58,615 bases of DNA from a virus. This document shows positions 9,266-18,760 of this stretch, in pieces. A program made the translations under genes and the position numbers. The notes beneath the pieces were generated by a model that saw nothing but the letters and a program-made list of their open reading frames with translations, had not been told where the DNA came from and made no database searches. The stretch spans positions 1 to 58,615 of the IMG/VR virus record IMGVR_UViG_3300043015_001060, one strand, 5' to 3'. How positions within the stretch are numbered: position 1 is the stretch's first letter; each line of letters begins with the position of its first letter.

Positions 9266-9854
9266 TATAGATACCTTAATACTTATAGATTTATATAATT
9301 CGTATACCTTACCTAAAGTAAAAGATGAGAATCAACATAGAGAAATATATCATAATCTTGCTAGAGACTTAGAACAGATAATTTTAAAAACTGGATGTAC
9401 TGATGTAGTGTATGCCGCATATGGTTCACAGTGTGAACTTTCACCTGATAACACAGATAATATTTTTAGAGATAAAACAATATTTCCTTTAGACAAAATA
9501 AAAAGGCATGTGTTTTACAACATAGATGACAATACAGATCTATTTAAAGATAAAAATATATTACTTGCAGGTACATCTTTTTATACATGTATTAGATCAC
9601 GGCCATTAGGTATTAGGGCATTACTTGACTCGGAGTTGCCTAAAGGAGTTTGGTCGTCTCCTAACATCACATGCTATTACGGTAAACCTAGAGAATCGTT
9701 AGATCAAGTAGTCGAAAGTAGTAAAGGTCCTGTACATCTAAAAAGAACATCTGAAAAAGATTATAGGCAAGACGAAAACTTTAAATGGCGTAAAGCAGAA
9801 CTTACTGATTTTCACAATATCTTTAGATGTAATCATATAAATAGTACAAAATAA
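9258..9854 (+). CDS. Unknown protein, weakly isochorismatase/cysteine-hydrolase-like
   Basis: A 198-residue protein beginning INIDTLILIDLYN, where Asp after a hydrophobic strand recalls the catalytic Asp of isochorismatase-like hydrolases. A later strand-turn-helix, LLAGTSFYTCIRSRPLG, puts a cysteine where those enzymes have their nucleophile. The third residue (Lys) cannot be placed with certainty. Overlap with the preceding gene and co-direction with the amidinotransferase suggest a step in the same pathway. This is a pattern-level guess. Confidence 0.5.
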   Translation: MINIDTLILIDLYNSYTLPKVKDENQHREIYHNLARDLEQIILKTGCTDVVYAAYGSQCELSPDNTDNIFRDKTIFPLDKIKRHVFYNIDDNTDLFKDKNILLAGTSFYTCIRSRPLGIRALLDSELPKGVWSSPNITCYYGKPRESLDQVVESSKGPVHLKRTSEKDYRQDENFKWRKAELTDFHNIFRCNHINSTK

Positions 9855-9873
9855 CAGCACAGGAGACACACAA

Positions 9874-10935
9874 ATGATAGTAAATTCTCACAACGATTGG
9901 GATCCTTTAGAGGAAATAATCGTTGGTCATGCCCACCATTCAAGAATAGCAACTGATATTTCAGCAAGAAGTTTCAGTTACGCAAATTTCCCAAAAGAAG
10001 ATGTAGAAAAATTAGAAGGCACTTATCCACAATGGGTAATTGATGAAGCCAACGAAGATGCAGACGGACTTGCAGATACATTAAGTAAAATGGGTGTAAA
10101 AGTACATCGCCCAAAAATTATTGATTGGGACAATGTGAATTATGACATTGGACAAGGTTGGAACACTAAAGGCTGGTACAGTTGGTGCCCCAGAGACTTA
10201 ATATTACCATTAGGTGATATGCTTATTGAAACTCCTACTCCTGTAAGAGCAAGATATTTTGAAACAAGATTATACGAAGACATTATGTATGAAGCATTTG
10301 AAGACGGTGCTTTATGGATGTCAGCACCTAAGCCAAAGTTACATGATGACATGTATACGTTTGAAGACATTGAAGACAAGCCAACGTTGTTAAACCATGA
10401 AATTTGTTTTGATGCTCCAAACATAGTAAGAGTTGGAAGAGACTTATTATACCAAGTTAGTAATAGTGGTAACATGAAAGGCTACCAGTGGTTAAAAAGA
10501 TTAGTTGAACCTATGGGTTACAAAATGCATTATAGTGAACTTTATAGTTTTGCACATTTTGATAGCACTATTGTTCCACTGAGACCTGGACTAGTGCTAA
10601 TGAATAGTTCAAGAGTAACACCAGACAACTGTCCTGAAATGTTTAAAAAGTGGGATAAGATTTGGTTTGATGATTGTGTTGTGCAGGGTAGTAAATTGGC
10701 AGACGAAGGTTACATGCCACCATGTTCACCATACATTGGAATGAATCTATTGAGTGTAGACGAGAATACAGTAGTCTTAGACTCAGCACAAGAACCTCTA
10801 ATGCGTGAACTAGACAAGTATGGTATCAATAGTGTACCTGTGCAATTCCGCCACAGTATGACGCTCTCAGGCGGCATTCATTGTGCAACACTAGACTTAA
10901 GAAGAAGAGGCACATTAGAGAGTTATTGTGATTAA
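9874..10935 (+). CDS. Amidinotransferase (glycine/inosamine amidinotransferase family)
   Basis: A 353-residue member of the arginine:x amidinotransferase family with an apparently intact catalytic triad: D180 (FDAPN), H228 and D230 (HFDST), and nucleophile C337 in GGIHCATLDLRRRG. These enzymes move the amidino group of arginine to an amine, making guanidino compounds and ornithine; family members act on glycine (creatine route), inosamines or toxin precursors. The acceptor here is unknown. A clear Shine-Dalgarno (CAGGAG) precedes the ATG. The gene sits between a PLP-enzyme-like gene and two oxygenases, a context typical of small-molecule or glycan biosynthesis. Confidence 0.93.
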   Translation: MIVNSHNDWDPLEEIIVGHAHHSRIATDISARSFSYANFPKEDVEKLEGTYPQWVIDEANEDADGLADTLSKMGVKVHRPKIIDWDNVNYDIGQGWNTKGWYSWCPRDLILPLGDMLIETPTPVRARYFETRLYEDIMYEAFEDGALWMSAPKPKLHDDMYTFEDIEDKPTLLNHEICFDAPNIVRVGRDLLYQVSNSGNMKGYQWLKRLVEPMGYKMHYSELYSFAHFDSTIVPLRPGLVLMNSSRVTPDNCPEMFKKWDKIWFDDCVVQGSKLADEGYMPPCSPYIGMNLLSVDENTVVLDSAQEPLMRELDKYGINSVPVQFRHSMTLSGGIHCATLDLRRRGTLESYCD

Positions 10936-11419
10936 ATACGGAAATATAAAACTCGACATTCCACTTGCTCAATTAGAGAACTTGAGATTCGAAGATTATT
11001 TTCAGTGCTATCAACAATATGATGCAATAAAAAAATATTACACAAAACATAATAGCAGTATATGGCAAATGTTTGAGACAGCACCACAATGGGTGCATGA
11101 CCTAGCATTAAAGATTCCACAAAATTACGATCATCATGTTGTGAGTGTGATTAACATAGAACCAGGACAAACAATTCCACATCATGTTGACAAACATTTT
11201 AAACTTAAACAGGAACATGGCGAAGGCGAAAGTTATCGTTACTTAATATTTTTAGAAGATTGGAAACGTGGGCACTATTATGAAGTGCATGATCAACCTT
11301 TTACAAAATGGCGTAAAGGTGATTGGGTAAAGTTTGGCATAGATGATTGGCACATAGCAGGCAATATGGGAGATGCACCATTTTATTCTGCACAGATTAC
11401 AGTACTTAAAAATGCATAA
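10928..11419 (+). CDS. Fe(II)/2-oxoglutarate oxygenase-like protein 1
   Basis: A 163-residue protein with the jelly-roll iron ligands H86-x-D88 (HHVDKHF) and distal H142 (WHIAGN), resembling compact aspartyl/asparaginyl beta-hydroxylase-like enzymes. Starts at GTG 10928, overlapping the amidinotransferase stop by 8 nt. A paralogue follows immediately. A role hydroxylating the product of the upstream enzymes or a protein side chain is inferred. Confidence 0.7.
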   Translation: MIKYGNIKLDIPLAQLENLRFEDYFQCYQQYDAIKKYYTKHNSSIWQMFETAPQWVHDLALKIPQNYDHHVVSVINIEPGQTIPHHVDKHFKLKQEHGEGESYRYLIFLEDWKRGHYYEVHDQPFTKWRKGDWVKFGIDDWHIAGNMGDAPFYSAQITVLKNA

Positions 11420-11957
11420 AGGCCATGTAGATATAGAACATATAACAGATGAAATGTTATATAGGCTCAAATTCACAGAACATACTAATACTGTTTACAG
11501 TGGAGGTTACTGGAAAAGTTTAGGAGTAGCAGTTCCTGACTATCCACATGATGCTCCTTGGGTATGGCAAGTATTTGAAGATGACTGCCCTAGTTGGGTA
11601 CATAGTGTGTACGATAATTTTAGTGACTGGTTACACTATGGTATAGTTACAATTAATAAATTAATGCCAGGAAGATTTATTGCTCCTCATGTCGATACTT
11701 TATACAAAATGCGTAAGAAAGTAGAACGTGAAAACATGAATACAAAAGGTATGGAACCTGTTAGAGTAAATCTATTTTTACAAGATAGGCTAATGGGACA
11801 CTACATTGAAATAGAAAACGAATCTTGGTTAGATTATAAGAAAGGTGATTATACTATTATAACACCTAATACTGTTCATTCAGTTGCTAACTTAGGATAT
11901 GAGCCGAGATTTACGATGCAAATTACAGGTTATACAAAAACTGAGGATATACAATGA
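11412..11957 (+). CDS. Fe(II)/2-oxoglutarate oxygenase-like protein 2
   Basis: A 181-residue paralogue of the preceding gene: H93-x-D95 (APHVDTLYK), distal H156 and R166 (RFTMQITG), a plausible 2-oxoglutarate-binding Arg. The ATG at 11412 overlaps the previous stop by 8 nt, matching the overlap one gene earlier and favouring it over an upstream in-frame ATG at 11373. Two adjacent paralogous oxygenases suggest successive oxidations or two related substrates. Confidence 0.7.
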   Translation: MHKGHVDIEHITDEMLYRLKFTEHTNTVYSGGYWKSLGVAVPDYPHDAPWVWQVFEDDCPSWVHSVYDNFSDWLHYGIVTINKLMPGRFIAPHVDTLYKMRKKVERENMNTKGMEPVRVNLFLQDRLMGHYIEIENESWLDYKKGDYTIITPNTVHSVANLGYEPRFTMQITGYTKTEDIQ

Positions 11958-12910
11958 GAATCTTTATAACAGGCGCAGACGGATTTATCGGTCAGCATAT
12001 GGTACAACGGCTTAAAGACAACCACGAATTAGAGTTTTTAAAAGAAGATCTAAGAGATCATGCTAAAGTAGGATTTCAAATTAAACAATTTGATCCAGAA
12101 GTAATTGTGCATTTAGCCGCAAGAACAGAAGTACAAGAAAGTTTCTATGAGCAAATAACTTTTAGCGAAGTAAATTACGTTGGTACTGTAAATTTAATTG
12201 AAATTGCGGCAACACTACCTAATTTGAAAAATTTTGTATTTGCAAGTACAATGGAAGTATATGGTTGGCAACCTATAAGTGATTTGATTAGAGACGGAAA
12301 AGAAGAAGGCATTATTGCATTCAATGAAGCAACGCCTCCAAATCCTAATGCCCCCTACGCCGTTGCAAAGTATGGCTGTGAAAAATACTTAGAGTATGCT
12401 CACAGAAGTTATGGATTGCCTTTTACTGCTATTAGGCAAACAAATGCATACGGTAGAAAAGACAATGACTTTTTTGTAACAGAGCAAATTATTACACAAA
12501 TGTTAAAAAATCCCAAAGAGATTAACTTAGGATATGGTGAGCCATACAGAAACTTTATTTACATTGATGATTTATTAGATGCCTGGCAGGCAGTGATTGA
12601 GAATCCTGATAAATGCCAAGGAGAAATATTTTGCATAGGACCTGATAATGCAATCAAGATCAAAGACTATGTAAAATTAATTGCTGATAAATTAGATTGG
12701 AACGGACATGTAAATTGGAATACTAAACCTCCTAGACCAGGAGAAATTTATCTACTTAACAGCACGAATCACAAAATCACAACTAGGTTAGGCTGGTTTC
12801 CTAAAGTAGAATTAAGTGACGGTTTAGATAAAACTATTGCAGTTTGGAAAGATATAATAGAAAACGATAAACCTCACAATCAAAGAAAAAACTTCAGCAG
12901 AGGAAAATAG
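11954..12910 (+). CDS. NAD-dependent epimerase/dehydratase (extended SDR)
   Basis: A 318-residue extended short-chain dehydrogenase. It has the NAD-binding G7-x2-G10-x2-G13 motif, an STMEVYG segment and catalytic Y135-x3-K139 (PYAVAKYG), then NAYGRKDNDF and an RNFIYIDDLLDA nucleotide-sugar region typical of UDP/GDP-sugar 4-epimerases or 4,6-dehydratases. It overlaps the previous gene as ATGA and closes the operon started at the tRNA. Likely substrate is a nucleotide sugar. With the transferase-like, PLP-like and amidinotransferase genes it suggests a modified (perhaps guanidino-) sugar. Confidence 0.9.
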   Translation: MRIFITGADGFIGQHMVQRLKDNHELEFLKEDLRDHAKVGFQIKQFDPEVIVHLAARTEVQESFYEQITFSEVNYVGTVNLIEIAATLPNLKNFVFASTMEVYGWQPISDLIRDGKEEGIIAFNEATPPNPNAPYAVAKYGCEKYLEYAHRSYGLPFTAIRQTNAYGRKDNDFFVTEQIITQMLKNPKEINLGYGEPYRNFIYIDDLLDAWQAVIENPDKCQGEIFCIGPDNAIKIKDYVKLIADKLDWNGHVNWNTKPPRPGEIYLLNSTNHKITTRLGWFPKVELSDGLDKTIAVWKDIIENDKPHNQRKNFSRGK

Positions 12911-12917
12911 ATAAGAC

Positions 12918-12945
12918 TTGACAAATAACTAAGTAGTGCTATACT
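12918..12945 (+). promoter_or_regulatory. Sigma70-like early promoter
   Basis: TTGACA, 16-nt spacer, TATACT with TGC extension; drives the 12966 membrane-protein gene. Confidence 0.75.
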
Positions 12946-12965
12946 AACTTTTTATTGGAGTATCT

Positions 12966-13202
12966 ATGGACTTTTTTCAGATTACTATTTTTATGATTTT
13001 TATTCTATTGAATTCATATTTCTCATATTCTGCTGGTAAAAAAGAGGGTATGTACCAAGGAATGATAAGTATTACTCAGTTTTTTAAGACAAAGAACGCA
13101 TTTGTTGATAAAAACAAAATAACAGGATATAAAAATTGGCCTACACCAATTAGACACATTTTTCAATCTTCTATACATATTATTGAAGATATGAAAAAAT
13201 AA
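12966..13202 (+). CDS. Small membrane protein
   Basis: A 78-residue protein with one N-terminal transmembrane helix (about residues 3-22) and a basic soluble tail. A sigma70-like promoter (12918-12945) and a Shine-Dalgarno (TTGGAG) precede it, so it is probably an early gene. It is unrelated in sequence to the epimerase operon upstream. Function unknown; a host-membrane target is possible. Confidence 0.6.
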   Translation: MDFFQITIFMIFILLNSYFSYSAGKKEGMYQGMISITQFFKTKNAFVDKNKITGYKNWPTPIRHIFQSSIHIIEDMKK

Positions 13203-13219
13203 ATGAAACAATATTTACT

Positions 13220-14365
13220 ATGCCTAGAAGAAAGAAAACAAAATCGCTTTACTTGTTAAAGGAACCTGATTGGAAACAATTATCATTACTTACGGAACTT
13301 GCAGATCAAAAAAAAGCATTAGCACATTGCGAGTATTTTGTACATTATGAAATACACACAAAGAAAAAACAAGAAGCACTTATTAATTGGATAAAAAAAC
13401 AAAGTGGTTGGAGTAAACAAGATATAAAATATATTTTAAGTATTGACAAAGGGTATTTTTCATCGATGGGCAAAACGGCCTGGACTGCTGAAAAATTAGG
13501 TTATTGGCCTGAAGGTACAATTGAACACATACATGAAAAATGTAAACCTCATTGGTTACAACTTGGAAAAAAAGCATTTGCAGAAAAAGTTGACAAACAA
13601 GACAAGAAAAAAGATGTTAAAGTAATTAGTATACAAGATCGTATGAGAGAACAGGTTTCTACACTATGTGGCAAATGGGAAGCAGTATTAGATCAATTCT
13701 TAGAATCAGATGACTTTGATTTAAAGGCATTTGACCCTTACAACGATATGAGGGCTCACACTCCTGCTATAAAACCAGCACATGCTAAAATTATTAAAGA
13801 ATTATTTGATTGCGAATATCAAGAAGCATTAGAAGTGTTTGCTTGGAAGGATGAAGATATAAAAGAAGCATATAGTCATTTTGATAAAAAGATGAGAAAG
13901 AACTTTCTAGCATTTTTTGAAAAAATTAATAGTGCAACAGACACATTGATTCAAACTGGCAAAGCACAACGCAAGCCGCGTAAACCTAAAGCAATTAATA
14001 AAGACAAACTAATTAGTAAACTTAAATTTAAAATTAATGATAGTGATTTAGGCATAGCAAGTATTCACCCAATAGATATTTTAGATGCATCAGAAGTTTG
14101 GGTTTATAATACTAAAAATAGAAAATTAGGTGTGTATAAAAAATCAATAACATCAATTGGCTTAACTGTAAAAGGTACCTCTATAAGAGATTTTTCAGAG
14201 ACTAGTAGTTGGCAAAAAACATTGCGTAAACCAGCGGAACAATTAAAGTTGTTTACTGGTAATGCAAAAACAAAGTATCAATCTGCATTTGATGATATAA
14301 ATGCTACTGAAATAAAACTTAATGGTAGACTTAACGAGCATATCATTATACTTAAAGCATTTTAG
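13220..14365 (+). CDS. Hypothetical protein, 381 aa
   Basis: A Lys-rich protein (MPRRKKTKSLYLLKEPDW...). A helical N-terminal half holds several Trp residues. A likely folded C-terminal part has SEVWVYNTKNRKLGVY, VKGTSIRDF and TLRKPAEQLKLF segments that I associate with a conserved but uncharacterised protein of marine T4-like phages. There is no signal or membrane segment. It lies just upstream of gp13, which has its own late promoter. Confidence 0.65.
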   Translation: MPRRKKTKSLYLLKEPDWKQLSLLTELADQKKALAHCEYFVHYEIHTKKKQEALINWIKKQSGWSKQDIKYILSIDKGYFSSMGKTAWTAEKLGYWPEGTIEHIHEKCKPHWLQLGKKAFAEKVDKQDKKKDVKVISIQDRMREQVSTLCGKWEAVLDQFLESDDFDLKAFDPYNDMRAHTPAIKPAHAKIIKELFDCEYQEALEVFAWKDEDIKEAYSHFDKKMRKNFLAFFEKINSATDTLIQTGKAQRKPRKPKAINKDKLISKLKFKINDSDLGIASIHPIDILDASEVWVYNTKNRKLGVYKKSITSIGLTVKGTSIRDFSETSSWQKTLRKPAEQLKLFTGNAKTKYQSAFDDINATEIKLNGRLNEHIIILKAF

Positions 14366-14375
14366 TATGAATTCT

Positions 14376-14383
14376 GATAAATA
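14376..14383 (+). promoter_or_regulatory. Late promoter for gp13/gp1
   Basis: GATAAATA, 5 nt before the gp13 ATG. Confidence 0.85.
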
Positions 14384-14388
14384 GTACT

Positions 14389-15150
14389 ATGCCGCAAGAT
14401 CAAATAGGATATAAAAGTAGAGAAGACCTTATAAAAGAGTTGCAATTACGATTGGCTGACGGAATGGTAGATGTCGAATTAGACAGAGGTCATTACGATG
14501 TTGCAATAGATAAAGCATTAGCAATCTATAGACAGTTAAGTGCAGGCTCAGTAGAAGAAAGTATTATATTTTTAACTACTCAAGATGGTGTTACTGAATA
14601 CACTCTCCCAGATGAAGTTATGGAAGTTAGAAGAATGTATCGTAGAGGTATAGGTACTAACAGCGGTGGCGGTACTAACTTTGATCCATTTGATGTTGCA
14701 TTCAACAATATGTACATGCTACAAGCCGGCCAAATAGGCGGACTTGCAGTATTTGATGCATTTGCACAATATAAAGAAACAATCGGGCGTATTTTTGGAA
14801 GTGAGTATAATTTTCTTTGGAATAGAAATACTAAACAGTTAAAAATTTTAAGAAACATACGTCACGAGGAAGAAATTGCTGTAGGTGTGTATAACTTTAT
14901 TCCAGAAAGTTTATTATTAAAAGACATATACGCAAGTAATTGGCTAGGTACCTACGCATTAGCACAAAGTAAAATGATGCTAGGTGAAGCAAGAAGTAAA
15001 TATCAATCAGGCTTACCAGGCGCCGGCGGAGCAATTCAGTTAAATGGCGAGGCTCTAAAAGCAGAAGCACAGGCAATGATCGATAGTCTCAAAGAAAGCA
15101 TTCATAATATGGAAGAAGGCAATATGCCTTTAAACTTTATAATAGGATAA
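14389..15150 (+). CDS. gp13: Neck protein, T4 gp13-like
   Basis: A 253-residue protein with the connector/neck pattern of T4-like marine phages: a helical N-terminus with DKALAIYRQLSAGSVEE, a strand region (TEYTLPDEVMEVRRMYRRG), then FLWNRNTKQLKILRNIRHEE and a late helix. gp13 and gp14 form the neck that seals the head after packaging. A GATAAATA promoter lies exactly 5 nt before the ATG, so the mRNA is probably leaderless. Assignment rests on pattern and on the neighbouring sheath and tube genes. Confidence 0.65.
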   Translation: MPQDQIGYKSREDLIKELQLRLADGMVDVELDRGHYDVAIDKALAIYRQLSAGSVEESIIFLTTQDGVTEYTLPDEVMEVRRMYRRGIGTNSGGGTNFDPFDVAFNNMYMLQAGQIGGLAVFDAFAQYKETIGRIFGSEYNFLWNRNTKQLKILRNIRHEEEIAVGVYNFIPESLLLKDIYASNWLGTYALAQSKMMLGEARSKYQSGLPGAGGAIQLNGEALKAEAQAMIDSLKESIHNMEEGNMPLNFIIG

Positions 15151-15151
15151 T

Positions 15152-15814
15152 ATGATCATAGGTATTTGTGGATTTATTGGTAGCGGTAAAGATACAGTAG
15201 CAAAAATGATGGTAGACAAAGGCTGTGTTCAAGACAGTTTTGCGGCACCAGTTAAAGATGTTTGCTCTAGTATATTTGGCTGGTCCAGAGAACTATTAGA
15301 AGGCGATACTGTAGAAAGTAGAGACTTTCGAGAAACTCCAGACTTATACTGGACTAGTAAATTAGGCGTACCAAATTTTACTCCCAGACTAGCACTACAA
15401 TTATTAGGAACAGATGTATTAAGAAACCATTTTGACCAAGATATTTGGATTAATAGTTTAGAATATCGTATGCGTAAATTAACAGAACAAGCACCATGCG
15501 TAGTTATAAGCGATGCTAGATTCAGAAATGAACTAGATGTTATAAAAAGAATGGGCGGAGTTGTTGTTTGGGTACAACGCGGAGAGTTACCTGAATGGTT
15601 CGAAACGGCATCTAAGGCACACGACAACGTCGTTGCTAAGAAGATAATGACAACTAAGTACAAAGATGTACATGAAAGCGAATGGAACTGGGCAGGGTAT
15701 CCTGTAGACTATATAATTGATAATAATAGTGATCTAGACCATTTAGCAAAGCAAATAGAAGATATAAGAGACTGGAATACTGGTAAGTTTAGAGAATCTC
15801 TTAAATTAATATAA
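15152..15814 (+). CDS. gp1: Deoxynucleoside monophosphate kinase, T4 gp1-like
   Basis: A 220-residue P-loop kinase: Walker A in GFIGSGKDT (residues 7-15), an FAAPVKDV lid-like segment, RLALQLLGTDVLRNHFDQDIW and SDARFRNELDVIKRMGG, matching the T4 gp1 dNMP-kinase pattern. It phosphorylates dNMPs to feed DNA synthesis. The gene starts 1 nt after gp13, so this metabolic enzyme is probably transcribed late with neck genes. Confidence 0.85.
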   Translation: MIIGICGFIGSGKDTVAKMMVDKGCVQDSFAAPVKDVCSSIFGWSRELLEGDTVESRDFRETPDLYWTSKLGVPNFTPRLALQLLGTDVLRNHFDQDIWINSLEYRMRKLTEQAPCVVISDARFRNELDVIKRMGGVVVWVQRGELPEWFETASKAHDNVVAKKIMTTKYKDVHESEWNWAGYPVDYIIDNNSDLDHLAKQIEDIRDWNTGKFRESLKLI

Positions 15815-15865
15815 TATCGCCTAATATCGAATAATTTCCTTAAATACACAAAAATATCTATTTGT

Positions 15866-15873
15866 GATAAATA
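15866..15873 (+). promoter_or_regulatory. Late promoter for sheath gene
   Basis: GATAAATA followed by a 41-nt leader with a TTAGGAG Shine-Dalgarno. Confidence 0.85.
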
Positions 15874-15914
15874 TATGAATACGAGTAACGTATCTAATAT
15901 ATTAGGAGAACATT

Positions 15915-18668
15915 ATGGCGACATTGACTAGCCCTGGTGTAAGTATAACAACATCCGACGAATCTTTCTATGCTCCTGCAGGAGCCGGTACAGTACCTTT
16001 GATTGTGATCTCAACAGCACAAGATAAATCTGCACCAGACGGAAGTGGAACAGCAAGTTACACTACATCAGCCAATGCAAACAAACTTCAATTGATTACA
16101 AGTCAAAGAGAGTTATTACAAAATTACGGAAATCCAGTATTCAAAACTAGTGGTGGAACAGCACTACATGGTAATGAACAAAATGAATATGGATTATTTG
16201 CCGCATACAGTTTTTTAGGTATTGCTAATCGAGCCTATGTCTTAAGAGCAGACATTGACTTAGAAGAGTTGACACCTAGTACTACATCACCAACTAAGAA
16301 ACCAGCCGATGGTGCTTATTGGTTAGATGCTAGTTCAACTACATGGGGTATCAAAAAATACAACGGCACAGCATGGGAATTACAAACTGTTAAAGTTCCT
16401 AGTGCAAGTGAAATTAATAGTTCAGGAAATCCAAAAACAGCATTTGGTTCTGACAACGATTTTTGTGTAGTATATTATACAGACGCTGGTGCTACTGCAA
16501 GTACTATTAAGTTTTTCCAAAAACTTAGCGGTGCATGGTATCATTTAGGTTCAAGTAATTGGACAAGTGCAGTAAGTGGATCAAACGGTGACTTCCAATT
16601 TGCAAGTCATTTGTTAATACCTACAACTAAAGGTGGAGGCGGATCCTTAACATCAGGTGATGTATTTTTACAAACAACAACATCAAACAATGGTTCTAAT
16701 GTTATTGTTAAAAAATATTCCACATCAAGTGCTCAATTCACAACTGAAAGTATCGTATTAAAAACACTTTCGAATTCAGTTTATGCAAATGATTATCCAA
16801 CTCCAACAGTTGGCGATCTTTGGGCAGATGCAGACGACTCTAACTTAGGAACAATTAATTTAACAAGACATAATGGTGGAACAAGTTTAAGTGCTACATC
16901 AACAACTGCTTTAGCAGACGGAGTTGATCTTAGTGCTCATACAGGAAAAACATCAATTGGTTTTAAAATTAATCATGGTTCACAGGTAAATGTAACATTA
17001 GCAAATGTTGATGGTTCTAATGTTACTTCAGTATCCGTTGACGATATTGCGGCTTCTATTACTAATGCATTAAGTTCTAATGTTGCAACAGCAAGTAATG
17101 TAGAAGGTAAGTTGAGTATTACTGTAAGCAATGGTACTGATTTAGAAGTTATAGACGGTAATGTTGCAGGATTTACAGCATCAAACTTAAATTTAACAGC
17201 ACAGATTTATTCAAACTTTGCAGATTTAAGTTATGAAGCAAGTTCAACAGCAATTACTGGTAACCCAGTAGAAGGCACTTTATGGTATGATAACAATGTT
17301 TCAAATACTAACATTGATATGTTATATCAAAATGCTGGCTCATGGGCAACATATTCAAATGATGTTCAATTTGCCGCAAGTGCACCAACACTACAAAGCG
17401 ATGGTTCAAGTTCATTGGTAACTGGCGATTTATGGATTGACAGCAGTGACTTAGAAAACTTCCCTGTAATTTATAAAAGATCAGCAACTTCAACTTGGGT
17501 ACTAGTAGATAATACAGACCAAGTATCTGAAGATGGTATTTTATTTGCAGATTACAGAGCAAGTTCATCAGGTAGTGCATACTCAGACGCACCAAGTGCC
17601 GCATTATATCCAAGTGGTATGTTGCTATGGAACAAGTCTGCATCAGTTGGTAATATTAAATCATATGATGCAACAAACAGCAGATGGGTTGATTACAGTG
17701 GTAACAAAGAAGACGGTTCACCTTACATGATGCGTAAAGCACAAAGAAAGGCAGTAACTAAAGCATTACAATCAACATTAAACAGCAACGATGCAATAAG
17801 AAATGAATCTAATAGATTTAATATCTTAGCAGTTCCTGGATATGGTGAATGTTTAGATGAAATGTTAGCACTAAGCACATCTAGAAAAGACACAGTATTT
17901 TGTGTAGCAGACGCACCATTTAGATTGGCCGCAGACGCAACAAGCACTCAAAACTGGGCAACTAATTCTAGTATTGCTACTGAGAACGGTGAAGATGGAC
18001 TTGTAAGTAGTTCTTACAACGCCGCAGTATATTATCCACATGGATTAGCAAGTAACCTAGACGGTACTAACGTAATGGTTCCTGCTTCGCACATGGCTTT
18101 GAGAACTATAGCATTTAATGACCAGGTATCATTCCCATGGTTTGCACCAGCAGGCTTCCAAAGAGGTCTTGTTAATAATGCTACAAGCACAGGATACTTA
18201 GATTCAACTACTGGAGAATTCCAATCAGTTAGTTTAAGTGAAGGACAAAGAGACAGTCTTTACCTTAACAAAATTAACCCTGTTGGAAACTTCCCAGGTA
18301 GAGGTATTGCAGTATTTGGACAAAAAACTTTGAATCCAAGTGCAAGTGCATTAGATAGAATTAATGTAGCAAGATTGGTTATTTACATCAGAGAACAACT
18401 TGATGATGCAGTAAAACCGTTCTTGTTCGAACCAAACGACGAAGTAACTAGAGCAAATGCTAAAGTAGTAGTTGATAGATTCTTAGGCCAATTGGTAACA
18501 CAAAGAGGTTTATTTGACTTTATCACAGTTTGCGACACTACTAATAACACTCCAGCAAGGATTGACAGAAATGAATTGCATATTGATATTGCTATTCAAC
18601 CTGTTAAAGCAGTTGAGTTTATTTACATTCCGATCAGAATTCAAAATACTTTGGGTTCAACAGGCTAA
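15915..18668 (+). CDS. gp18: Contractile tail sheath protein, T4 gp18-like, with large insertion
   Basis: At 917 aa it is far longer than T4 gp18 (659 aa). The conserved start (MATLTSPGVSITTSDESF) and C-terminal region (NRFNILAVPGYGE...DQVSFPWFAPAGFQRG...ELHIDIAIQPVKAVEFIYIPI) are typical sheath. Residues about 120-600 are mostly insertion, with several copies of a G-D/T-L/Y-W-x-D ... Y/K ... W pattern, probably beta domains exposed on the tail surface. It has its own GATAAATA promoter with a 41-nt leader, a strong Shine-Dalgarno (TTAGGAG) and an intrinsic terminator, as expected for an abundant late protein. Confidence 0.95.
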   Translation: MATLTSPGVSITTSDESFYAPAGAGTVPLIVISTAQDKSAPDGSGTASYTTSANANKLQLITSQRELLQNYGNPVFKTSGGTALHGNEQNEYGLFAAYSFLGIANRAYVLRADIDLEELTPSTTSPTKKPADGAYWLDASSTTWGIKKYNGTAWELQTVKVPSASEINSSGNPKTAFGSDNDFCVVYYTDAGATASTIKFFQKLSGAWYHLGSSNWTSAVSGSNGDFQFASHLLIPTTKGGGGSLTSGDVFLQTTTSNNGSNVIVKKYSTSSAQFTTESIVLKTLSNSVYANDYPTPTVGDLWADADDSNLGTINLTRHNGGTSLSATSTTALADGVDLSAHTGKTSIGFKINHGSQVNVTLANVDGSNVTSVSVDDIAASITNALSSNVATASNVEGKLSITVSNGTDLEVIDGNVAGFTASNLNLTAQIYSNFADLSYEASSTAITGNPVEGTLWYDNNVSNTNIDMLYQNAGSWATYSNDVQFAASAPTLQSDGSSSLVTGDLWIDSSDLENFPVIYKRSATSTWVLVDNTDQVSEDGILFADYRASSSGSAYSDAPSAALYPSGMLLWNKSASVGNIKSYDATNSRWVDYSGNKEDGSPYMMRKAQRKAVTKALQSTLNSNDAIRNESNRFNILAVPGYGECLDEMLALSTSRKDTVFCVADAPFRLAADATSTQNWATNSSIATENGEDGLVSSSYNAAVYYPHGLASNLDGTNVMVPASHMALRTIAFNDQVSFPWFAPAGFQRGLVNNATSTGYLDSTTGEFQSVSLSEGQRDSLYLNKINPVGNFPGRGIAVFGQKTLNPSASALDRINVARLVIYIREQLDDAVKPFLFEPNDEVTRANAKVVVDRFLGQLVTQRGLFDFITVCDTTNNTPARIDRNELHIDIAIQPVKAVEFIYIPIRIQNTLGSTG

Positions 18669-18687
18669 GTTATACCCTAACTTAGAT

Positions 18688-18717
18688 AAAAGGGCAGTTT
18701 TTACTGCCCTTTTTTTT
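18688..18717 (+). terminator. Intrinsic terminator after sheath gene
   Basis: An 11-bp stem (AAAAGGGCAGT/ACTGCCCTTTT) with a 4-nt loop, followed by a T run. Confidence 0.9.
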
Positions 18718-18760
18718 ATGCCATAATTAAAACTAGAGTTTACTTTTTTCTCCTTATTAT

